DNA of 64,000 bases. It comes from Casuarius casuarius. Its lineage: Eukaryota; Chordata; Aves; Casuariiformes; Casuariidae. Shown in pieces: positions 37,501 to 64,000 of the stretch (position 1 is its first letter; each line of letters opens with the position of its first letter). Position numbers and translations under genes: made by a program. The notes beneath the pieces were generated by a model. It worked only from the letters and a program-made list of their open reading frames with translations, had not been told where the DNA came from and searched no databases. The stretch is taken from positions 79,458 through 143,457 of the forward strand of contig PTFA01000490.1 in the NCBI GenBank assembly GCA_003342895.1. Direction: 5' to 3'.

Positions 37501-39484
37501 ACTGCTGCCTGGGTGGCATGAGCGGGTCAAGCCGGAGCCATGCTTGGATGGGGGTGTCGCGGAGCCAGCGGAGGATCTCCGAACCCTGAGCAGCGAGGAG
37601 GAGGAAGAGGAGGAAGAGCGGGCCCTGCATGCCCCCAGCAGCATCCTCCCGCCCTCCGTGCTGGACCAGGCCAGCATCATCGCGGAGCGCTTTGGCAGCA
37701 GCTTCTCGCGCCGCAGCAGCCTGGCGCTAGAGGAGGGCCGGGCGTCACTGGGCGTCGCGACGTCGCGCCTGCCCAGCCGCAGCAGCAGCGTGCTCAGCCT
37801 GGAGGGCAGCGCCCTGGATGCCCAGAGCGGCCCCCCGCTCCCGGCCAGTGAGGAGGGGGAGCCGGGGCCACCCTGCAGCACCGCAGCCTCGCCGGACCCC
37901 CCACCCTGCCCCAGGAAGGAGTCACTGCTCTCCACGCAGGACCGCTTGCTGCTCGATAAGATCAAGAGCTACTACGACCATGCTGAGCACCAGGACGCCA
38001 GCTTCAGCATCAAGCGCCGAGAGAGCCTCTCCTACATCCCCAAGGGGCTGGTGAGGAACTCCGTTTTCCGCATCAACAGCCTGCCCCGGCCACCCCCAGG
38101 GCACAACATTGGTGCTGGAGCCCGCACTGCTGTCTGGGTGCTGGCCGCCAGCCCCAAAGCTGCCCCGTTGGCGGAGCCGGAGGTGGCTGAGCCGATGCCT
38201 GGGGCGGCTGAGGATTTCCGCCCGCCCTCAGCAGGGCGGCAGGAGGAAGAGAGGCCGTGGCAGGAGAATGGGCTGGAGCCGCATGAGCCGCTGCTCATCC
38301 TTGAGGACGATGACCTGGGCGCCGGTGCCGCCGAGGAGGCCCCCAAGAGCCCTTCGCCCACCGGGTGCCCGCAGGAGCCAGACACTGGGGCCAGCGAGCT
38401 GCCGCGGCCCCTGGCCTTGCACCCGCGCCTGCTGCAGCTGGCCGCCGGTGGCGGCGAGGCGGCAGAGCGCCCCGGCACCAAGGTGTACCAGCTGGCGCGC
38501 CAGTACAGCCTGCGCATCAAGAACCGCCGCGCGGGTGCCCAGCGCTGCCTGGCACAGCTGGAGGAGGACATGCGGCTGAGGACGGCAGCGCCCTGCGACC
38601 AGCCACAGCCCCCGGCCGTGGGCACAGGTGGGACGCGGAGCGGGGGGCTGGCACCGCAAGCGTGCTCAGGGGGCGGCGGTGGTGGGTCCCGTCCTCTTGG
38701 TGCCCTCCTCACCCCGCTGCGTCCTCCTCTAGGTCCGCTGAAACACGCCCTGGCGCTGCCCAGCTACAAGCAGGTGGTGATCCAGGAGCAGTGCCTGCCA
38801 GCGCCGCCCTCCGCGGCCGCTTCACCGCGGGAGAAGTCGCCGCGGCGCTTCTCCCCCAGCCCATCTTCCGGCAGCCCCCGCCTGCCCTCGCCGGGCAGCC
38901 TGGCCTCCCGCAGCCCGCTGAGCCCCAGTGGCGCCGAGCCCTTCGCCTGGCCCGACGTCCGCGAGCTGCGCTCCAAGTACGCCGCCTTCAGCAGCGCTGG
39001 GCCCCGCCGGCCCCCGCTGGTGAACCGCAGCCGCTCAGCGCCCGAGCAGGTGGCGGTGGCGGCGGTGGGGCGCAGCGGGCGGGCGGTGGCGAAAGCCTCG
39101 CCGCTCAACGGCCGGAGCCGGAGCGCCGAAGCCGGCGCTGAGGCCGGCGGCCCCAAGCACCAGCGCAACAACAGCGATGGGGCGCTGTGCGTCACGGCCC
39201 AGGCGGCCCTGGGCGCTGGGCAGCAGGTCATTGTCTTGGAGCGGGTGGCCCCGGGCGCCGAGGCGGCGCCCGACAGCTACGTGCAGATCCGCTCGCCCAC
39301 CACACGGGAGAAGATCTGCCTCAAGGCGGTGGTGGAGCGCTGCAAAGCCTACCAGGCCTCGGAGGCCTACCGCCGGCGCCAGGCCGAGCCGCCGCCGCGG
39401 CCCTGGGACCCCCCCGACACCACCCGCCCTGGCCTCGTCAGGAACCTGCGGGAGAAATTTCAGACACTCAATGCCGCCAGCTAG
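32492..39484 (+). CDS. PLEKHG3: PLEKHG3, DH-PH Rho guanine-nucleotide exchange factor
   Basis: Family role (known): nucleotide exchange on Rac1/Cdc42-type GTPases with binding to newly made actin at protrusions. The product has a short N-terminus with a RNSNNNAS run, a DH domain, a PH domain and a long disordered Ser/Pro-rich tail ending [15 protein letters not shown], close to the human PLEKHG3 C-terminus. Eighteen coding exons give about 1241 residues if two small introns in the tail are removed, or 1303 if both are kept; human is about 1219. The start MPVPACLQ at 32492 resembles human MPVSTALH; the frame is open back to the acceptor at 32453, so a further upstream exon is possible. Alternatives such as PLEKHG2 fit less well in the DH-PH and the C-terminus. 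It is convergent with SPTB, as in human. Confidence 0.95.
33880..34400 (+). repeat. Degenerate minisatellite in PLEKHG3 intron 5
   Basis: The 573-base intron 33863-34435 is mostly repeats of a core like GGGCACCTGGCATGG, often followed by CACATTCCC or similar, with spacing from about 15 to 36 bases. Both strands stay open by repetition, giving PGAP-rich minus-strand translations that are not genes. Confidence 0.85.
34655..35501 (+). CDS. PLEKHG3: PLEKHG3 exons 7-10: PH domain
   Basis: Exons: 34655-34837, 35060-35152, 35246-35332, 35468-35501, giving residues 269-400. The PH domain follows the DH directly: [56 protein letters not shown] and the C-terminal helix [37 protein letters not shown] linker follows. 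The PH domain of DH-PH proteins tunes exchange activity and membrane binding. Confidence 0.95.
35584..39484 (+). CDS. PLEKHG3: PLEKHG3 exons 11-18: C-terminal disordered tail
   Basis: Exons: 35584-35691, 35972-36046, 36303-36341, 36564-36571, 36721-36909, 37193-37309, 37391-38627, 38733-39484 (stop TAG at 39482-39484). Family signatures in the tail are [142 protein letters not shown] and the final [10 protein letters not shown]. The tail is Ser/Pro/Glu-rich and low in hydrophobics, hence disordered. The microexon and the last two introns are the least certain parts. Confidence 0.85.
35972..36046 (+). CDS. PLEKHG3: PLEKHG3 in-frame 75-nt cassette-like exon
   Basis: Flanked by TCCTCAG and GTGCGA, phase 1 on both sides, so skipping it keeps the frame. 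The upstream exon ends GRRQS plus G, and this exon also ends GRRQS plus G. Both this and the next exon start AGCCC. Inclusion therefore yields RRQSEP twice; skipping yields it once, which is the remembered human arrangement (RRQSEPTK). Confidence 0.7.
36564..36571 (+). CDS. PLEKHG3: PLEKHG3 8-nt microexon (GGCTCCAG)
   Basis: Needed to pass from phase 1 at the end of 36303-36341 to phase 0 at 36721. It has a strong pyrimidine tract and GCCAG acceptor and a GTAAGG donor. It encodes the end of a glycine codon plus Leu-Gln. Retaining the sequence after 36341 instead leads to a stop within about 20 codons. Confidence 0.5.
36805..36837 (+). repeat. GAG trinucleotide run encoding 11 glutamates
   Basis: Nine GAG codons followed by GAA and GAG in PLEKHG3. 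A second acidic run lies at about 37597-37620. Such runs commonly vary in length. Confidence 0.9.
37310..37390 (+). other. PLEKHG3 81-nt stop-free mini-intron or retained coding
   Basis: Begins GTCAGT after CAGGAG and ends with a good pyrimidine tract and CTGCAG. The length is 27 codons with no stop in the PLEKHG3 frame, so spliced and retained forms are both translatable. I prefer an intron. Confidence 0.55.
38628..38732 (+). other. PLEKHG3 105-nt stop-free mini-intron or retained coding
   Basis: Begins GTGGGA and ends CCTCCTCTAG. It is 35 codons long, open in frame, and encodes a glycine-rich insert when retained. Splicing gives a G-P-L-K-H junction. Confidence 0.5.
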
Positions 39485-39677
39485 GCCGGCGGCCAGCGGG
39501 CAGGACCCAGCGCCCGCGGGGAGCACCGCGGTGGCAACCGACCACCTGGCTCCCCCCCGCTTGCTCTCGGTGGTGCTTCCCGGAGCGCGGGGAGAGGGGC
39601 GCCCGCTGTGGGCCCGTGCCCCCCCCGGCACCCGCCCGCCCGCAGCTGGCACACGGCGCCGGCTTTGCTTTGATGTC

Positions 39678-39683
39678 TTTATT
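39678..39683 (-). other. Poly(A) signal AATAAA for SPTB
   Basis: TTTATT on the plus strand. Downstream on the minus strand come a short A-rich stretch and then a GTGTGCC...GGGCGGGCGGGTG segment, a plausible GU-rich element. Cleavage would fall near 39650-39668. Confidence 0.6.
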
Positions 39684-40089
39684 AGAAAAACAGAACTGAA
39701 CCAAAAGTTACTCTCTGGTTTCCCAAGCGCTTTCCAGGGAGGGCAGTGGGTGCCGGGGGCCGAGCCTGGCACCTCCTCCCCCCACCCCAGGCTGGCTGTG
39801 CTGGGGGGCGGGAGAGGGGCTGGGGCAAGCGGTGCTGCGCCGGTGGGGGGCGGGTGGCCGTCGGTGGTGCCCGCCAGCTCCACCGGAGCCTTGGTCATGC
39901 CCGTGCCCCCCCCTCCAGCCTGTGGGCGAAAGCTCTTTGGTTGGTGCCCAGGGCGGGGGGGGGGGTTGGCGCGGGGCTGCCGCCTCTGCGTGCACGTTAG
40001 CCGGGGGGCTTATGGCTTCGAAAGGGGGGAGAATGGGGGCACGGTGGCAGAGAGCCGGGCACCCACGGGTGCCTGCCCCGCCGCGTGCG

Positions 40090-40950
40090 GGAGGGGGTGC
40101 ACACCCGCGGGTGCGCACGCAGGTGCGCGCATCGTACGTGCACCCCCGCGCACAGGCGGTACCCACGTACAGCGCCATATGCACACACGCAGGTGTGCAT
40201 GCAGAGAGGTGGGCGTAACTGTACGCTGAGGTGCACAGCCGCACGGGGGTAAGCGCAGCGGTGTGCGTATGCCTGGAGGCACGCATACATATACATCGCA
40301 TGGACATGCATGTACACACAGGTATACGCCTAGAGGAGTACGTATACAAACACACACACACGTATGCATATACACGTGGCTGTACCTATACATACTTGTG
40401 CACACAGGTATGTCTTCACATACGCGCAGGTGTGTGCACAGAGGCGTAGATATGCATATTGTGCCTGCTGATATGTATTCACTTACATGTGGGTGCACAG
40501 CTGTACGTGGAGGTGTACTTATACATACGTGTGCACACTGGGGTGTATTCACCTACACATAGGTGTGTGCATAGCCGTAAGCATGGAAGTGCATGTCCAT
40601 GTCCATGCACACGCAGGCCACGCAGGCATGTATTCCACACAAGGGTGCACACACCTGTATACATGGAGGTGTATGTATACATGTGTGCATTCACATACAG
40701 GGTGTACGTATACATGTGTGCATTCATGTACAGGGGTGTGCACACCCATATGCATGGAGGTGTGCATGCAGACGTGTGTTCTCAAACACACAGGTGTGTG
40801 CACTGCCCCCCCCCCCACACAACGTACATATACGTGTGTGCACACAGGCTTGCATCGACAGACGCAGAGGTTTGCGCACCGCTGTGCACATAAAGGGGTA
40901 CATACACACGCATGTGTAAGCAAGCATGCGCACGTGCACACGCGCGCACC
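40090..40950. repeat. Alternating purine-pyrimidine minisatellite, about 850 bp
   Basis: Dominated by TG/CA and TA steps (units like GTGCACACAGGTAT, GTATACATGTGTGC, ATGCATGGAGGTGTG) with approximate repeats of some 40-60 bases. All six frames stay partly open, giving Met/Tyr/Thr/His/Cys-rich nonsense proteins. It lies within the inferred SPTB 3' UTR. Confidence 0.85.
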
Positions 40951-41124
40951 CCCCCCTGCCCCAGCTCAGCCCGAGGAGCACCCTGCTGTACCCAGATTGG
41001 GGCTGGGTGCCCCTGCACCTCACCAGCACCCATGGCCTGCAGGCTGCATGGGTGCCAGTGGCATGTGGGTGCACCCTGCCGGCACGGGGCTGGGGGGGGG
41101 GAGGGGGCCGCGGCTCACCCGCGG

Positions 41125-59484
<18,360 letters not shown>

Positions 59485-59520
59485 GTTCCCGGTATCCCTC
59501 GGCCAGGTGTCCTTCAGCTA
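59485..59520 (-). other. SPTB 5' UTR part of the first coding exon
   Basis: The sequence upstream of ATG runs back to CCGCTCCCAG|TAGCTG, a plausible acceptor at 59521-59522. This implies a separate upstream non-coding first exon, as in mammals. Confidence 0.45.
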
Positions 59521-59670
59521 CTGGGAGCGGGCCCCTGCTGGGACAACACGCAGGAGCTGAGCCTTCCCAGCGGCGGTGGCAGCAGCATGGGTATGGGCAT
59601 CACTGCTGGCAGGCGGCCGGAGCAGCTCGCGGGCCCCTTCCTGCCGAGACCCGGGCAGCAGCACACGCCG

Positions 59671-59677
59671 TGACTCA
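59671..59677. promoter_or_regulatory. AP-1/NF-E2-type motif TGACTCA
   Basis: The core shared by AP-1 and NF-E2 sites, about 190 bases upstream of the SPTB start codon. NF-E2 drives erythroid genes, so the position is suggestive, but a 7-mer is weak evidence. Confidence 0.25.
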
Positions 59678-62051
59678 GGATTTGCCACTAAGACTTGCCA
59701 GTTAATCCGCTCAGGGGGATTTAGCATGGCACCTGGGCTGCACGCTGACGTGGACCCTCCTGCCGTGCCGTGCCCGTCCCCAATGGGACCCACGCACCCA
59801 GCTCCAGCCCCCAGACAGTCGCCAAGGGCTGGTTACGATGAATGAATGTGGCCGTTGGTCCTTCCCCGTGCCGGGCTCTTGCTGCCCGCCAAGCATCAGC
59901 CATCCTCGCTGCCCGAGGGGACAGCGAAGCAGCTGCCTGCTCCCAGGCCCCCCACGCGGTGAAGGGGCTTTGCTGGGCGCCCGCTGCAGAAAGCGGGCGA
60001 CAGCTGCCGGAGGGGGAGCGGCGGGGCCGCCCGCGAGCCATTTGGGCTATAGATAGGACGGACTCGTGTCTAAAAACGCTGGCGCGCAGCTGTTGGCACA
60101 GGGCCGACGGGGCTGCGGGAGATTGTCTGGCCCCACTGGGGCCCCTGAGGGAGTGGGGCCGGGGCTCTGCACCCCTTTTCCACGGCCCATGGCAGACCCC
60201 GAGGTGGCCGTGCTGCTCCTGCAGTCTCTGTATCTGACCCTCCAGCTCCTGGGTGCCATAGGATGCCGCCACACGGGACCGCTCAGCGCCAGGGACAGAC
60301 CCACCTGGGCCATAGATTTGGAGGAAGGCAGGGGCACACCAAAACTGGGGTGGGTGGTTGGTGGGTGCACGCGGGGAAGCCCCTGCTCCGGGCCCTCAAG
60401 GCTGCAAGACTTTTCCAGGGAGGCTAAAGCAGGCGTATGCGCAGGACGGCTTTTATCGGGGGCCGGCAGGGCTGGGCCGGGCCCCATCTCGACTCCCTAA
60501 TCTCCAGGGCGCAGGCACCAAGCACGGGGCAGCAGCTGCAAAAAGCAGCGAGGCCCCAACTGCCGCTGCCCCGGTCCCCTGCCTGCCGACGGTGTTGCTT
60601 GTCACCCCCATTTTGGCCCAGGAAGCAGGATTTGAAAGCGCCACTTGCAGCCACTGGGCTCTGCCCCAGGAGCGGCTGCGTTTCCGCTGGGCTGCAGCGG
60701 GCGCTCCTGCATGCCCAGCAGCGACAACTGAAAAAAAAAAAGAGGAAAAAATACGGGAAAACCTAAATTCCTCCCTCCCAAGGCTACCTCGCTACACAAC
60801 GCAGTCCGCCTGGCCGCTGGGTGAGCAGCGCCAAGCGGCCCTGGCTCGGTGTGCTGAATTGTGTCTGGTCTCTGCAGCTCTGCTGCAGCCCGGGGCCACC
60901 GGCCCTGCGTCCTTGATCGTGGCTGGGCCTCTTCCGCTCGACTCCACCGCAGCATGGCAACGACAGCGGGGCTGCGCCTCCGAGCATCCTCCGAGGAGAA
61001 AACTGCTTTGAATGGAGTCACCGCTGGGGCCCAAATCAAGCTGACAGCATGCATTTAAAGAGTGGGTACTCTCCAACCCTTTACATCTTCCTCTGCCATA
61101 CCGGCGCCTTAAAAATAACAGCATCTGACAGAGGAAAGCCGCTGGCGATATCCTCCGTGTGCCGATTTTAATTCCACCTGCTTCGCAGCAGGAAAGCAGC
61201 GGGGCCCAAGCAGGGCTGGGAGCGCGAGGGCAGGCAGGGGGAATGCCTGCGCGGCTGCCCCCTCACCGTGGGGCTTTTTGCTGGCCAGCCAAATCCCAGC
61301 CCAAAGCATCTTGCTCGGTGGCCGCCTCAGCCACATGGGGGGCAGTGAGCCAAGCTGTGGACCGCCTTGGCACAGCTTGAGCCCAAACCTGGGGTTTTCG
61401 GGGAGGTAAATGCAGCCAGCAATTGCCCATGCTGGCACCCTCCCCATGCTGGCACCCTCTACCCGCTTCCTAGGGTCGGGCTGACGGCGCTCAAGCCGGC
61501 TCCCGGAAAACGGGAATGCGCGGGAACCAGCCAGGAGAAGCCTTGTCTGGAGCATCTGCCCCCCGCAGCCTGGCGCCCGCGTCGCATCCCGCCACGGGCA
61601 AGCAGCTCTGGCTAGGAAAGCGAAGCCATCAGTAAGCCGGGTGCCTCCGTTCCCTGCTGCTGAGAGGAGCCAGAGCGCGGGGCTGGAGTCCAGGCTGCGC
61701 CGCGGCCGCTGGGGCGGATGAGCAGATGGCTCCGCTCAGCACCGAGCCCCCGCCACGGGCAGGGCGGCGGGGGTTCCCGCTCCGGCTCCGGCAGCGCCAA
61801 GCTGGGGCCAGTGCCCCACGGCTCCCGCCACTCACTGCCCCGGGGAGGACGGTGAGCGATCAAGGGATGATCAAGGCGATCAAGGGATGCGTTCCCGGAC
61901 CGTCCCTGGCTTCCCCAGCGCCCAAAGCGGGTGTCAAACTGGCCGCTGAGTCCAGACCCAGCAAGGCCGCGGGACTGTCCTGTGTCACCTAATCTGCGAG
62001 CACACATAGCCATGACATACACACGTGCTGACACTCCACATACATTTTCGG

Positions 62052-62061
62052 CTAAAAATAG
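62052..62061. promoter_or_regulatory. MEF2 consensus CTAAAAATAG
   Basis: Exact match to YTA(A/T)4TAR in GC-rich surroundings, about 2.6 kb upstream of the SPTB start codon. Beta-I spectrin's long form is expressed in muscle, so a MEF2 enhancer is plausible (inference). Confidence 0.35.
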
Positions 62062-64000
62062 GCCTCCCTTGCGTAAAGCGCAGGCTAATCTCGGCTCCCT
62101 TCTTAGGAACTTCCCCCTGCTCCGGTATGCACCAGCTCAATTATTCTAAAATCATTAGCCGGGGCCTTAAAAACGTAGGATCAACTTCAAAATATCCCCT
62201 GGGAGGGGAGGGGTTATGCGGTAACACACAAGGGGTTTGCACAGGTCTCCTTTGTGCTCACTGTCTTCACGGGTCATATCTGTGAGCTGTCCTCCACCAC
62301 CAACCACTCTTCACTTATTTAATCAAGCCGAGCCAAGAGCGCCGGCAACCCCCTGCCTCCAGGAGCTGGAGCTTTGCAAAAGCCTCTCCCAGCAGTGAAA
62401 GCCATGCTGAAACGCAAGTGCCCAGCCTCATCTGCCCCTTCCAGCCCAAATCCCAGGCTGTTGGTGGGGGAATACCCAAAAGCCACAAGGACGGGGATGG
62501 AGACATGGGGGAAGCCCACCGAGTCGAGGTGACGGCAGCGCCCGGCGAAGGCATCCCTGCCCTCCGCAGAGGCTCGGAGGCTGGGGGAGCTGGGAAATTA
62601 GTGCCTCTGACTCAACCGTCTGGGTGGGCTGTAGGGCAGGAGAGGTATGCGCGCCATGTGGCTGCCTCCGCTCTCGGCATCCCCCTCCGTGCCGCCAGCA
62701 CACCGCGTGGCGGCTTATTGCAGCGCATGAGCTCCAAGCACAGGAATTCCCTCCGGGAACCGATACGTGGCCGGCTCGGGGCAGCCTGGCCTCTCTCGCG
62801 CCAGGAGGAAGGAGACGGCTTCCATCCCAGCTCTCGCGTGCGAGGATCCTCCCGTGTGCACAAGGGTGCTTTCTCCTGCTCGGAGAAGAGGAGGATATGG
62901 AGGCCACGGGTGACTGCTGGGGTACGTGGTGCCTCTCCGCACCAGGCAACCCTATTTCAAAGCACTCCAGGTGCCTCGTTTGCTAAAAATCCACGCGTTG
63001 TGGTCAAAATGGGCTGTGTGATGCTCTCCACCAGGCATGAGGGCACCGAGAGCCTGCAGCACGCAGGTGGGCTCCCAGCGCCTCGCCTCCAGGTACTGGA
63101 CCCGGCGAAGGAGCCAGCGTCGCTCCCGGCTAGCGGGAGCTGCCCGGCGCCAATGGCGATGCTAAAGGAGTCGATACCTCCTGCGTCTCCCATGTGGATT
63201 AGCACGTGCTCAGAAATCCTGGGGGAGGCAAAATGTGCCCGGGAAGTGCCCAGCGCTGGTGGGCAAAGCCTTGCATGGGCTCTCCGTGCCCCAGCGGCGA
63301 TGCAGCCACCCTTCAGGGCTGCCCTGGAGCGGCAGAGCCAGGCCGCGTGCCTCCCCTCCCCATAAACCGGCACAAGACGCGGGCACCGCGAGCCGGGGAC
63401 GGCCGCAGGCCGGCGGTCCCCCTCTGCACGTGCCCTTGCCTGGCGCCAGCCCTATCTCCGCTCGGTGGCGGCACGCGTGGGCAGCGCTCCCGCTCCAAGT
63501 GGCGCTTGGAAGGACACCGCCACCTTCCCCCACGCCGCAGCTGCCAGCCCGGCTCGTGGATCCACTGCCCTGCATCGCCGCCCCGGCTCGCGCCAGGCCA
63601 CGCGGGGGCTCCGGGAGGCCGGATCCAGGCATCAGAGCCCGATCTCTCTGGCGCGGAGCATGCCATGTATGGCACTGTGCCAAGCCCCCGCTATCCATCT
63701 GTCCTGTCCTTCCCCGGCACTTGCGCGTCCGGGACGAGGAAACCAACCTGCGGGAAGAAACACCTCCCAGGGACAGACGCTGGACGCCGCTGGCTGGGCT
63801 TGGAGCCAAGGACGGCGGGCACAGCCTGGCTGCACGTCGGCCCCCGACACGGGCGGCCCAGCGAAGTGGGGGGCTTCGGCGGTGGCGCAAGCGTCCCCCG
63901 CTCCCCGGGGCCGGGTCTGGGGGTGCTGAGCACCAACCGCCGCCCGCACCCTGCCCCGCAGCCAAACTTTGCTCGGGCCACCGAGCCGCGCTGTCCCTGG

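Larger units (their letters stand above)
39485..41124. other. Overlapping 3' UTRs of PLEKHG3 (+) and SPTB (-)
   Basis: The SPTB stop is at 41127-41125, and the only good minus-strand AATAAA is at 39683-39678, followed by a G/GT-rich element. The SPTB 3' UTR would be about 1.45 kb and end roughly 170 bases from the PLEKHG3 stop. I see no AATAAA or ATTAAA for PLEKHG3 here, so its 3' end probably uses a variant signal inside SPTB's UTR. Confidence 0.55.
59521..64000 (-). other. SPTB 5' flank or first intron, GC-rich, no coding exon seen
   Basis: Contains a TGACTCA motif (59671), an AGATAG GATA-type motif with neighbouring TATAG (60047-60056) and an exact MEF2 site (62052). Long open frames on both strands (for example minus 63210-63965) are GC-bias products. 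The SPTB first exon could lie here or beyond the right edge; I cannot place it. Confidence 0.45.

Noticed and set aside
63210..63965. 251-codon minus-strand frame near the right edge
   Set aside because: GC-bias frame with no domain; overlaps other open frames on the plus strand.

Overview
This is vertebrate nuclear DNA: spliced genes with GT/AG introns, CpG-rich promoters and an assembly gap. Compact introns, low interspersed-repeat content and very GC-rich gene-dense DNA suggest a bird (inference; another sauropsid is possible). I see no prokaryotic genes, CRISPR, viral genes or recognisable transposon. Three protein genes account for the window. I rebuilt their exons by hand from splice signals, reading phase and remembered vertebrate protein families; every junction listed keeps frame.

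Layout. (1) 99-24743, minus strand: 27 coding exons of NUP160, a Y-complex nucleoporin, from the start codon to about residue 1109. The last ~300 residues lie beyond the left edge. (2) 24816-25634: 819 N, an assembly gap at the NUP160 promoter. (3) 25635-32453: GC-rich DNA without a convincing coding exon, holding the probable CpG-island promoter, a non-coding first exon and intron 1 of the next gene. (4) 32492-39484, plus strand: PLEKHG3, a DH-PH Rho-family exchange factor, 18 coding exons, about 1241 residues. (5) 41125-59484, minus strand: SPTB, beta-I spectrin in its long form with a C-terminal PH domain, 35 coding exons, about 2337 residues. (6) 59521-64000: the 5' side of SPTB, no coding exon seen.

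PLEKHG3 and SPTB lie tail to tail, as in human 14q23, and their 3' UTRs probably overlap antisense. Both products act on the cortical actin skeleton: PLEKHG3 activates Rac/Cdc42-type GTPases, and spectrin cross-links short actin filaments to the membrane. NUP160 is functionally unrelated, and its position beside PLEKHG3 across a gap is not the human arrangement (human NUP160 is on 11p11). It is either a lineage rearrangement or a scaffolding join.

I found no new biological system. The best leads are an in-frame PLEKHG3 exon that duplicates an RRQSEP motif, an 8-nt microexon, two stop-free mini-introns, a possible intron-retention short form of SPTB, long alternating purine-pyrimidine DNA in the SPTB 3' end, and the NUP160/PLEKHG3 junction.
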